Made by a program: the position numbers and the translations under genes | Shown: positions 28,431-36,678 of the stretch, piece after piece | How the letters are laid out: each line of letters begins with the position of its first letter | How positions within the stretch are numbered: position 1 is the first letter of the stretch | NCBI RefSeq assembly: GCF_008312935.1 | Contig: NZ_VSZO01000016.1 | Span: forward strand, 1-64,000 | Length of the DNA stretch: 64,000 nucleotides | Direction of reading: 5' to 3' | Source of the DNA: Roseiconus lacunae | GTDB lineage: Bacteria > Planctomycetota > Planctomycetia > Pirellulales > Pirellulaceae | The notes under the pieces: model-generated | The model's input: the letters and a program-made list of their open reading frames with translations, nothing else | Databases searched by the model: none | What the model was told of the DNA's origin: nothing

Positions 28431-31376
28431 TCAAGCGTCAAAGATCACGATCAAGTCGGCTGCTTCGTGCGACGTTAGACCTAACGTCACGACGCCGTCT
28501 TGGCAACGAACGGAATCAGGCAACTGGTCCAGCGAACGTTCGATGCCGGCTTCGTCGGCATGAAAGGCGGCTTGAGGAGACGTCGCAAACTGCAGTTTGA
28601 CCTTCGCGTTCTTGGGACGCGATTGAACCAGCGTCATCCGGCAGGCGAGTCGACCATCTTGGCGACGGGCCGTTCGCATGTTTGTAACCTGAACGTCGGG
28701 AGATCCGGTGTGAACTAACCATGCCTGGTCAGTCTTCTTGTTGCCCGATGCGGCCAACGGAATCATGACCGGTGGGGCGATCAATCCACGTGCCGCAGCG
28801 ATCGGTTGCGGACAATCGAAACCGTACGCCAAGCGAAACGTCAAGCGTTCTTCGCGGCTTCCCGCGAGGCCGATGACGGTGTCCAAGAAACGGTCGCCGA
28901 CTTTGCGATGCAGCGGCAGTCCGTAGCCGCACACCAAGGTTTGCTTCTCGGCTTCGTCGATCAAGATTCCCAGTGGCGAAACGATCCGGCGGGAATTCGT
29001 GGTATGGATTTTGTCACGCACCAAAGCTCGCATGATCGAAGCTTCTCCGGCGACTGCGGTTCGCACGCTAAAACATCGCTTGAAGAATCCCTCCGCGTCT
29101 TCCGGCGGTAGCTTCGACGTCAATGTCCCTTCGAGTTCCAAGAAGCGACTCCCACGTTGCAACTTGTATCGAATCTCGAACGCCGCGATCGGCTTACCAT
29201 CGTTTCGGCACAGGTCCCCACACGAGACGATGACGCCTTCGGCCGGATTCGACACCTCGGTTTTCAGTTCACGACAAATCATTTTGCCGCCGTCGGAATC
29301 CCCGGCCAGTGAATCACCGGCATTTAGTCGCATCGACATTCGATTGCCACGCGACGCGCTATAAACACCAGACACGCCGCCGCTATCTTCACTCAGCGTG
29401 ACGGCCATGAATTCGTTGCGCAAGATCCCCGGCTCGGCGATTCCCTTTGATGTCCCTGTGATGCGTTTAAGCAGGCCACCACGTTTGATCGGTTTGCCGC
29501 CGTGCAGCCGAGTGAAACCGAGCGACGGCACGTCAACGGTTGCGACGCAGGGGTTCCCACTGGGCGACGACTTTGGATCGGCAGAAACGCCATAAACGAA
29601 GTCGGCATCATCCGGGGCCCCGTCCAACCTCACCTGGACCCGGGCGGCATTGCCGTGGGGATTAAAGCAAGCGACGTCTTTTGTCAGCGTATTTGGTTGA
29701 TCTCCGGCGGCCGATTCACCGATCGCCGCGGCGATCGCGGTTTGCGCCGCGACGTGCGATTCACCCTCGGCAAGTGATGGCTTGATTAAATGGGCGACCG
29801 ACCGCATCACCTGTCGCGACTCCTCGCCGATCGTCGCGGCGAAATGATCGGCCATTGCCGCCAGACGATCGTTCGGTGCGTCAGACGAAACGAGATCGGC
29901 GGTGATCGAATCGGCGGCTTCGGGGGAGACGGCGGCAAGGTGACCTGAATGGTAGGGCCGCTCCCCATCGGTGAAGTAGCGATCGATGGTCCAAAAACGG
30001 CCAAGTGCGAGACTCCAGGAAGCCGCTCGAACCAAGTCCCGGTGACTGTCGCAGACTCGGTCGGGCCAATGGACCAGCAACCCCGTCGCGACTTCACCGC
30101 CGTCGATCGCTTCCCCCAGATGGGCGCCGATCGAAAGGTAGGCCGCATCGCTGGAGGCATCGACCGGCTTGGCCGTCAGTGCTTCGATTTCAATGTTGCC
30201 GCTTTGAATCAGCAGTTTGGATTCCTCGCCCGATCCCGTGCCTCCGGTAAAGTCCATTGGAATTACGCCGCGATAACCGAGCGCGGCGAGCGACGGAACC
30301 AGATCGACCGGAGTGCTGCCGCTTAGCCGTGCGTACGCGGTCGGTGTTTGATTGGTCGCGGCACGGGCCAGTTCGGTGCCTTCTCGAAACGCCTCGATCG
30401 CTTCGGACATCGTCATCGCGTCCAAACAGTTTGATCGCACCGCGACACCCGTCGAGTCGCTGCCGATCGAATCATCACCGTGGGTGGTCCCGGATGCCGG
30501 CCCGCCCCCGGCCCAACCAATGGTCGGCGATGCGATCGCTTCGACAAAGGTTTGAAAGATAGTTGAGTCAGAATCGGATCGATTTTCCGCTACGATGGCC
30601 GCGGCGACGTTGCCGTCGATCAAGACATTGCGTGGTGTTCCCAGCACGCCGTCGGCCTCGTTGTCCTCTGTCGATTCGGATCGCAGCCGTTCGATCCAAC
30701 CGGCTCCGATCGCATCACGGAGGACGGCTGGGGTTAACAGCGTGAGGTCCACCAAGTGGGGGTCGCTAGAGAAATAGTGATCGCGTTCCTCGCTGAGCGA
30801 ATCATAGACGTCGTGCAGTGCCTCGGCGGCCGCATCGGCGTCGGATCGACAGAATGCTTTGGCGGCTTCGACAATCCGAGCTTGCAGGTGCAATTCGTCG
30901 AGGTTGCTGGTGTACCGCAATCGCCGCGTCATGATTTGAATTTGCAGCGACAGATAACCGGCGGCATAAAAATCGTCGACGGCAATGCTACGCGATTTGT
31001 GGCGAAGCGGCTGAAGGTTGACGGGCTCATCGCCGGCGACGAGTTCATCGATCGAAATTGCTTCCAGCATTTCTTGGCGACTGCCACCGGTGATCCATCG
31101 GCAACCAGGATTGACGTCACACTTGCGACGATAATCGGCAGGAACCATCGCAAGCGAAGGATCGGGAACGACGATCAACCGCGGGCCGTCAGGCGCCGGC
31201 GCCGCGTCGGCCCGATACCAAGTCGGCAATTGCTCGGTGCGGGCGAGCAACAACGGGTGCCACAGAACGGTCCAGCCGGCCAACAAACTGCGGGCGTCCG
31301 AGTCAGATCCGCCGGTTGGGAAATCGTCCAACGTTGCCGACGGCAGCAAAACGGAACACTCGTCAAATAGATCCAT
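28431..31376 (-). CDS. GH38/alpha-mannosidase-like large protein
   Basis: This 981-residue protein resembles, in its second half, the middle helical and C-terminal beta-sandwich domains of GH38 alpha-mannosidases: CFNPHGNAARVQVRL, then FTRLHGG, then the super-sandwich opening GILRNEFMAVTLSEDSGGV with later LEGTLTSKLPP. In the N-terminal ~400 residues I could not locate the usual GH38 catalytic histidine/aspartate motifs, so catalysis is unproven. No signal peptide is seen. I chose the ATG at 31376 (MDLFDECSV); an in-frame TTG at 31421 would add 15 residues. It is convergent with the response regulator gene. It could be an inactive or divergent sugar-handling protein. Confidence 0.62.
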   Translation of the reverse strand: MDLFDECSVLLPSATLDDFPTGGSDSDARSLLAGWTVLWHPLLLARTEQLPTWYRADAAPAPDGPRLIVVPDPSLAMVPADYRRKCDVNPGCRWITGGSRQEMLEAISIDELVAGDEPVNLQPLRHKSRSIAVDDFYAAGYLSLQIQIMTRRLRYTSNLDELHLQARIVEAAKAFCRSDADAAAEALHDVYDSLSEERDHYFSSDPHLVDLTLLTPAVLRDAIGAGWIERLRSESTEDNEADGVLGTPRNVLIDGNVAAAIVAENRSDSDSTIFQTFVEAIASPTIGWAGGGPASGTTHGDDSIGSDSTGVAVRSNCLDAMTMSEAIEAFREGTELARAATNQTPTAYARLSGSTPVDLVPSLAALGYRGVIPMDFTGGTGSGEESKLLIQSGNIEIEALTAKPVDASSDAAYLSIGAHLGEAIDGGEVATGLLVHWPDRVCDSHRDLVRAASWSLALGRFWTIDRYFTDGERPYHSGHLAAVSPEAADSITADLVSSDAPNDRLAAMADHFAATIGEESRQVMRSVAHLIKPSLAEGESHVAAQTAIAAAIGESAAGDQPNTLTKDVACFNPHGNAARVQVRLDGAPDDADFVYGVSADPKSSPSGNPCVATVDVPSLGFTRLHGGKPIKRGGLLKRITGTSKGIAEPGILRNEFMAVTLSEDSGGVSGVYSASRGNRMSMRLNAGDSLAGDSDGGKMICRELKTEVSNPAEGVIVSCGDLCRNDGKPIAAFEIRYKLQRGSRFLELEGTLTSKLPPEDAEGFFKRCFSVRTAVAGEASIMRALVRDKIHTTNSRRIVSPLGILIDEAEKQTLVCGYGLPLHRKVGDRFLDTVIGLAGSREERLTFRLAYGFDCPQPIAAARGLIAPPVMIPLAASGNKKTDQAWLVHTGSPDVQVTNMRTARRQDGRLACRMTLVQSRPKNAKVKLQFATSPQAAFHADEAGIERSLDQLPDSVRCQDGVVTLGLTSHEAADLIVIFDA

Positions 31377-32253
31377 CGATGACCTTGCAGGTTGATGTTG
31401 AGTCGCTGGGTGGGTCTTCAAGCAGTTCAGGCTTCCGCCGAATGCGGTCGAGCTTCCGTCGAACGCAGCCGAGGGGGAAGACGTTAAGGCATCTTAAACG
31501 GCAATTAATTTGACGTTAGGCCTCAAATCCGGATAGACTACGTGGGTGAAACGGATGGGCAACCCCGCGCAAGACGCGCGGGCTGACATACGAGATCATT
31601 CCTTGTCTTTTTCGTCTTATTCCCTTCGCCTTTTTGTCAGGTTGCCATTGTCAAGTGCGTTGCCGGTCGCGTTGCCGGCTTCGGAATTGGACGGCTTTGG
31701 CAACGACGATTGTTCGGCACCATTGATCGAACCGACCGATTTTGACCCTGTGTTACTGAGATTTGCACCAATCAGCACATCCGGACCAGTTTTCACCCGG
31801 GAATTCACTGCCTCGGCACAGCTTATCGTGGAGTCGAGTGGAAAACGTGAGTAACCTGCGTTGTACGTATGAGAAAGCTGTACGTACGAGAAACTTGTAC
31901 GCTGCTAAAAATTTGTAAGTTGCGAATATCTCTCCAGAGCTCCGATCGTGAAGCGTCCAGGCCAACGAGCATGGCCTTGCAGCGGGAAACGACGAGGCCA
32001 GCAGGGGATTCGCGATTGCGTTTTTTACGGAGCGACCGACCCGACGGCTTAGAAATCTGCCACAATTCCATGCGGCGGCGGCCAAGGGTTTTGCTTTTCG
32101 ATCGTTATAGTCAGTGGCGGCCGGCTCAATGCGGCACGCGTTTGCTCAACGATCAAGAACCGCACATGTTCCCGCGGGGCGTCTGATCCAGGCGAACCGG
32201 GGGGCGTCACTAGTCGACGAATTTCGTCACCACTTTTCCTTGCATTCAGCACT
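31377..32253. other. Long intergenic region before the pilM operon
   Basis: This ~877-base gap lies between divergent genes. Several open frames of 60-110 codons occur on both strands, none with a recognisable motif, ribosome-binding site or signal peptide. A short tandem repeat (listed separately) lies in its middle. The promoter for the downstream operon is expected here but I could not place it. Confidence 0.45.
31861..31927. repeat. Imperfect ~17-base tandem repeat
   Basis: Four degenerate units begin TTGTACGTATGAGAAAGC, TGTACGTACGAGAAACT, TGTACGCTGCTAAAAAT and TTGTAAGTTGCGAAT. The stretch is AT-richer than its surroundings and may be regulatory or a slippage product. Confidence 0.55.
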
Positions 32254-34674
32254 ATGGCAAAAAGTTCATCGGTTTGGGGAATCGAAATTGGCCAATCGGC
32301 TCTCAAAGCATTGCGCTGCTCGCTGGTAGACGGTGAAGTGGTTGCCGATGCGTTTGACCTGATCGAATACCCCAAAATCCTCAGTCAGCCCGAAGCGGAT
32401 CCGGAAGAGCTGATTGCCGACGCGCTCAATCAGTTGATCGAGCGTAACGACGGCATGCGAGAGAAGATTTGCATGAGCGTGCCCGGGCAAAGCGGTTTGT
32501 CCAAGTTTTTCAAACCGCCGCCGGTCGAAGTCAAGAAGATTTCTGACCTGGTACGCTACGAAGCCCGGCAACAAATCCCGTTCGACTTGTCCGAAGTCGT
32601 CTGGGATTACCAGATGATGCCCGGCAGCATGGTCGAAGACGGATACGCGTTGGACTGCGAAGTCGGCCTGTTTGCGATGAAGCAGCAGCAGGCGAAGCGT
32701 CAGATGCAGCCTTTCAACGATGCGAATCTGGAAGTCGATGTTGTCCAGTTGTCGCCGATCGCGCTCTACAACATGGTCGCGTACGACCGAATGAATGAGC
32801 GACTCGAGGGCGAGGTTTTCAACGCCGACGATCCGCCGCAATCAAGTGTGTTGTTGTCGATCGGGACAGATAGCTCTGATTTAATCGTCACCAACGGGTT
32901 CCGAATTTGGCAGCGCAGTATGCCGATCGGCGGTAACCACTTCACCCGCCAATTGACCAAAGACCTGAAGATGACCTTCGCCAAGGCGGAGCACATCAAA
33001 CGGAACGCACGTGAAGCGGTCGACCCCAAGCTGATCTTCCAGACGATGCGTCCGGTGTTCAATGACTTGGTTACCGAAGTCCAACGCTCGATCGGGTTCT
33101 TCCGCAGTATCGATCGCAAAGCCGAAATCGGCGAGTTGCTGGTAACCGGAAACACGGTGAAGATGCCCGGCTTGGCAGCCTATCTGGGCAAGAACCTTGG
33201 CTTCGAAGTCCACGTGCTCGACCGCTTCAATCGACTCAGCGGCGAAGATGTGCTTTCGATGCCGGCGTTCCGCGATAACGCGACCACGTTCTCGGTATGC
33301 TACGGACTGTGTCTGCAAGGATTGGGACTGTCGCAAGTCCACGCCAGTTTGGTGCCCCAGGAAATCATCACCGAGCGGATGATCCGGGCCAAGAAACCGT
33401 GGACCGTCGCGGCACTGGCTTGCTTGCTGTTTGGAATGTCGACCAACTTTTACTTTACCCAGCACAGCTGGCAGACCAGCCACGACGACATCTGGAAATC
33501 GTCCAGCCAAGCGGTCGCCAACATGGCCAGCTACGCCGATGACCATCGTGATCAGGACTCCAAGCTGGACAAAACGCTGACGTACCTAAACGCCGTCGGA
33601 AAAGAAATCGCCGGTGACGCAGAAAAACGCGTTCTGTGGATGGAACTGCTGCGTGGCGTGAATCAAATGATTCCGCGTGCAAAATACGAAGACGGCCAGT
33701 TGCCTTCGCCGAAAGAACTGCCCTACGAAGAACGAATCGATTTCCACATCACGTCATTCGAAACGAAGTATTACGACGAAGCCGCGCTGACCGCATGGTT
33801 CGAAAAACGAGAAGAACGCTTTGAGAAAGAGGACAAAGACTGGCGAGCGGCCATGAAAGTCCCCAAGACCGAAGAGGAAATTGCGGCCGGTGGCACGATC
33901 GAACCGCCGGTCGGACCGGCTTGGGTGATCGAACTGCAAGGCTATCACTATTTCAACGATGACACCAAAGTCGGTTTGGATGGCAACAACCACACCCGGC
34001 GGTACCTGACCACGGCGTTCCGAGATCCAAGCAAGTTGCCACAGGATGTCGCCAATCGAATCATTCGGTTGCCCAACCCCAACGATCCAAACGACATCAA
34101 GACGTACACGCCGGCAGAACTGGGCATCAGTCACCCGCTGGTTCTGAACATCGAGACGCCGTACGAAACGAAAATCCCGAACCCGGATTACGAACCCCCG
34201 ATGGCGGGAACCACCGGCGCCGCGGCCGCGACCAATCCAGCGGCAGGCCAAGAACAGGATCCCGATGCGGAGCCACAGTTCTTTACGCCCCGCCGTTTGG
34301 ACTTCGTCTTCCAGTTCGTTTGGACGCCAAAAACCTACAGCGAACGCGTCGAAGAAAAGGCACTCAAAGAAGCCGAAGCTGCCGAGTTGGCCGCGGCCAA
34401 TGGCGAGGCCGTCGATCCCGCCACCACGGCAACGGATCCGACCGCAGGAAGTCCAGCCGCCGCAGATCCTAGCGGAACCGATCCGACTGGCGGTCAACCT
34501 GCTGGCACCGACCCGGCCGGAACGAACGCAGATGAACCCGGCACTGCGCCAGACGGCACTGCACCAAACGGCGCGGCCCCAGATGAAACGGCTCCAACCG
34601 CGGTTGATCCGGCTGCCGGCCAGCCCGTGACCGACGCAACCACCGGAGACGGACCGGTTGCCTCAACCCCCTAA
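32254..34674 (+). CDS. pilM: PilM-like ATPase with added membrane and extracytoplasmic region
   Basis: Residues 1-375 match PilM, the actin-fold cytoplasmic ATPase of type IV pilus assembly: VWGIEIGQSALKAL at the start, MSVPGQSGLSKF, VRYEARQQIPF, and the phosphate-2 region ELLVTGNTVKMPGL. Ordinary PilM ends near residue 350 and has no membrane segment. Here a hydrophobic helix (about 383-402, WTVAALACLLFGMSTNFYF) follows, then some 250 residues of likely extracytoplasmic domain and an Ala/Pro/Thr-rich tail (~655-806). This looks like PilM joined to a PilN-type anchor. It is the first gene of a three-gene operon with gaps of 78 and 87 bases. Role in a pilus or secretion platform is inferred. 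Confidence 0.8.
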   Translation: MAKSSSVWGIEIGQSALKALRCSLVDGEVVADAFDLIEYPKILSQPEADPEELIADALNQLIERNDGMREKICMSVPGQSGLSKFFKPPPVEVKKISDLVRYEARQQIPFDLSEVVWDYQMMPGSMVEDGYALDCEVGLFAMKQQQAKRQMQPFNDANLEVDVVQLSPIALYNMVAYDRMNERLEGEVFNADDPPQSSVLLSIGTDSSDLIVTNGFRIWQRSMPIGGNHFTRQLTKDLKMTFAKAEHIKRNAREAVDPKLIFQTMRPVFNDLVTEVQRSIGFFRSIDRKAEIGELLVTGNTVKMPGLAAYLGKNLGFEVHVLDRFNRLSGEDVLSMPAFRDNATTFSVCYGLCLQGLGLSQVHASLVPQEIITERMIRAKKPWTVAALACLLFGMSTNFYFTQHSWQTSHDDIWKSSSQAVANMASYADDHRDQDSKLDKTLTYLNAVGKEIAGDAEKRVLWMELLRGVNQMIPRAKYEDGQLPSPKELPYEERIDFHITSFETKYYDEAALTAWFEKREERFEKEDKDWRAAMKVPKTEEEIAAGGTIEPPVGPAWVIELQGYHYFNDDTKVGLDGNNHTRRYLTTAFRDPSKLPQDVANRIIRLPNPNDPNDIKTYTPAELGISHPLVLNIETPYETKIPNPDYEPPMAGTTGAAAATNPAAGQEQDPDAEPQFFTPRRLDFVFQFVWTPKTYSERVEEKALKEAEAAELAAANGEAVDPATTATDPTAGSPAAADPSGTDPTGGQPAGTDPAGTNADEPGTAPDGTAPNGAAPDETAPTAVDPAAGQPVTDATTGDGPVASTP

Positions 34675-34752
34675 GTCATTTGACCTCGACTCTTCCCGCT
34701 CTCGTCACCACGTTCGACTCGCGTCACACTTTTCAACCCAACTGATCGAATC

Positions 34753-36591
34753 ATGGACCAAGTCAAAGAAGCCCTTGCCGTCGCGATGAAGTACGGCTTC
34801 TGGATCGGCAGTGCCGTTGTTTTGCTCGGCGGTGTGTCGGTTTGGTATCTCTCGACCAGCACACTCGATCAGGAGATCTCCAAACAGATCTCCAGTATCA
34901 ACTCGGACTTCCAAAAGGTCACCAGCTACAGCGGCGAGATGCCATCCCAACCCAACGATCTGTCGCATCAATTGATGGAAGGCATGATCGAAGAGCGGAA
35001 GGGCGAGGTCATGCAAGCTTGGCAAAATGTCTTCGATGCACAGCGAGACATTCTGACTTGGCCCCCCGTGATGCAAAAAGAATTTCTGGACGAGTTTCAG
35101 TATGCCCGCGACGAAGAAACCGGCGAAGTCGATGAGTCGAAGTTGAAGTTGCCGTTCGAGCAATATGAAGAATTCGGCAACGAAGAACATGAGAACGTCA
35201 ACCCTGAACTTCTGCGTCGTTACGAACGCTACATCGGTGAAGTGTTGCCCGAGATTGCCGCGATCGCAAAGGCCCAGTGGAAGGCGGACTTCAACAAGCG
35301 TCCGACCGGAGGGATGGGCGGCATGGGTGGTGATATGGGCTATGACGACATGATGGGCGGCATGGGCATGTCGATGGGAGCCGGTGGGCCACGCGTGAAA
35401 GTGAATATCTCTGGATCCACCGACGAACCCGTGGTGAAGTGGAGCATCGGAAGTCAGGAATCCATCCTAAAGGACATGTTTCCTTGGCGCGGTACCAAAG
35501 ATAATCCGTCAGAGTTGGACGTTTATTATTCCCAGGAAAACCTTTGGATCCTCAAGCAGATGTTGCAAATCATCGCGAACGTCAATGGCGATGCGAAGCA
35601 AGCGTTCGAGGCAAAGATTCGTGAGATCAAGGCGATGGGGATCGGAAAGTCGGTCACCTTTGACGAAGGCACCATCTCCGATCCCGGCTCCCGTGCGATG
35701 AACATGGGAATGGGGATGGGCATGGACATGGGTTACGATGACATGGGCATGGGCGGTGATTACGACTCGATGGACCCGGGTAGCTCGATGGGACTTGGTA
35801 GCACCGTCGAAGCGACCGACCCCGGCGACGGTCGATACGTTAACACGGCATTCGAGCCAATCGATGCGGCCACGTTACGCAGCGCATTTTTGAGCAACGA
35901 TCCCTCACAAGTCGCCATCGCAGTCGCGAAACGTGTTCCCGTGATGATGAAGTTGCAGATGGAACAGCAAAGTATTCCTGAATTGCTCGCCGCTTGTGGC
36001 AACGCGCCACTGATGGTCGACGTTCACCAAGTTCGCGTCATGCCCAAAGGCGCGTCCAGCGCCGCCGGTGGAATGGGCGGTATGGGCGGTGACATGGGCT
36101 ATGACGACATGATGGGCGGAATGGAAATGGGAATGGGCATGGACATGGGAATGGGCGGCGGTGGTGGCGGTGGCATGGCAGGCGGCATCAACGCCGGCAA
36201 GGATGAAGAATTTGCGACCGATCTGGACGTCGAAATCTATGGCCTGATCTATTTCTGGAACCCACCGAGCACCGAAGCGTTGGGCGTCGAAAAAGTCCAA
36301 GACCAGGAAGAAGTGACGATCGATGCTTCTGCCGAAGTCATCGACGCGCTCCCCAATCCAAATGATTCTCCCGCCGAAGTGACCACACCGCCGGCAGGCT
36401 CGGGAACACCGGCAGGCACCCAACCTGGTCAGCCCGCAGCCACGCCTGAAAATGGCACGACTCCGGCGGCCCCAGCCGCGCCCGCGGGGAACACCCCTCC
36501 GACAGCAAACCCTGGGGACGCAACGCCACCGGCGGACGGTGGCACCACCGCTCCGGCCTCGCCAACGAACCCGGCCGCGGCTCAGCCCTAG
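34753..36591 (+). CDS. Single-pass membrane protein with Gly/Met-rich repeats
   Basis: I do not recognise a named family. This 612-residue protein has one N-terminal membrane helix (about 14-36, FWIGSAVVLLGGVSVWYL) followed by a large domain expected outside the cytoplasm. Three Gly/Met/Asp-rich segments interrupt it at about 187-214, 313-345 and 437-478, with the repeated motif GGMGGDMGYDDMMGGM. The tail from about 540 is Pro/Ala/Thr/Gly-rich. Position between the PilM-like gene and another membrane protein of the same plan suggests it is the second component (a PilN/PilO analogue) of the same envelope complex. Similar Met/Gly-rich segments in the next gene point to shared origin or function. 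Confidence 0.7.
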   Translation: MDQVKEALAVAMKYGFWIGSAVVLLGGVSVWYLSTSTLDQEISKQISSINSDFQKVTSYSGEMPSQPNDLSHQLMEGMIEERKGEVMQAWQNVFDAQRDILTWPPVMQKEFLDEFQYARDEETGEVDESKLKLPFEQYEEFGNEEHENVNPELLRRYERYIGEVLPEIAAIAKAQWKADFNKRPTGGMGGMGGDMGYDDMMGGMGMSMGAGGPRVKVNISGSTDEPVVKWSIGSQESILKDMFPWRGTKDNPSELDVYYSQENLWILKQMLQIIANVNGDAKQAFEAKIREIKAMGIGKSVTFDEGTISDPGSRAMNMGMGMGMDMGYDDMGMGGDYDSMDPGSSMGLGSTVEATDPGDGRYVNTAFEPIDAATLRSAFLSNDPSQVAIAVAKRVPVMMKLQMEQQSIPELLAACGNAPLMVDVHQVRVMPKGASSAAGGMGGMGGDMGYDDMMGGMEMGMGMDMGMGGGGGGGMAGGINAGKDEEFATDLDVEIYGLIYFWNPPSTEALGVEKVQDQEEVTIDASAEVIDALPNPNDSPAEVTTPPAGSGTPAGTQPGQPAATPENGTTPAAPAAPAGNTPPTANPGDATPPADGGTTAPASPTNPAAAQP

Positions 36592-36678
36592 CGGTTTCTT
36601 GCCCTCGGCGTTTTCGCCGGCTTTTCGATTCTTCTCCAATACACGTTTAAACTGTCGCACTCCCACGCGAGACAAGTT

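Noticed and set aside
31546..31854. 102-codon frame in the gap before the pilM operon
   Set aside because: No motif, no signal peptide or ribosome-binding site; composition looks like non-coding sequence and the frame overlaps other open frames on both strands.
31861..31927. CRISPR-like array
   Set aside because: The repeats are about 17 bases, degenerate and back to back with no spacers of even length, and no cas gene is present.
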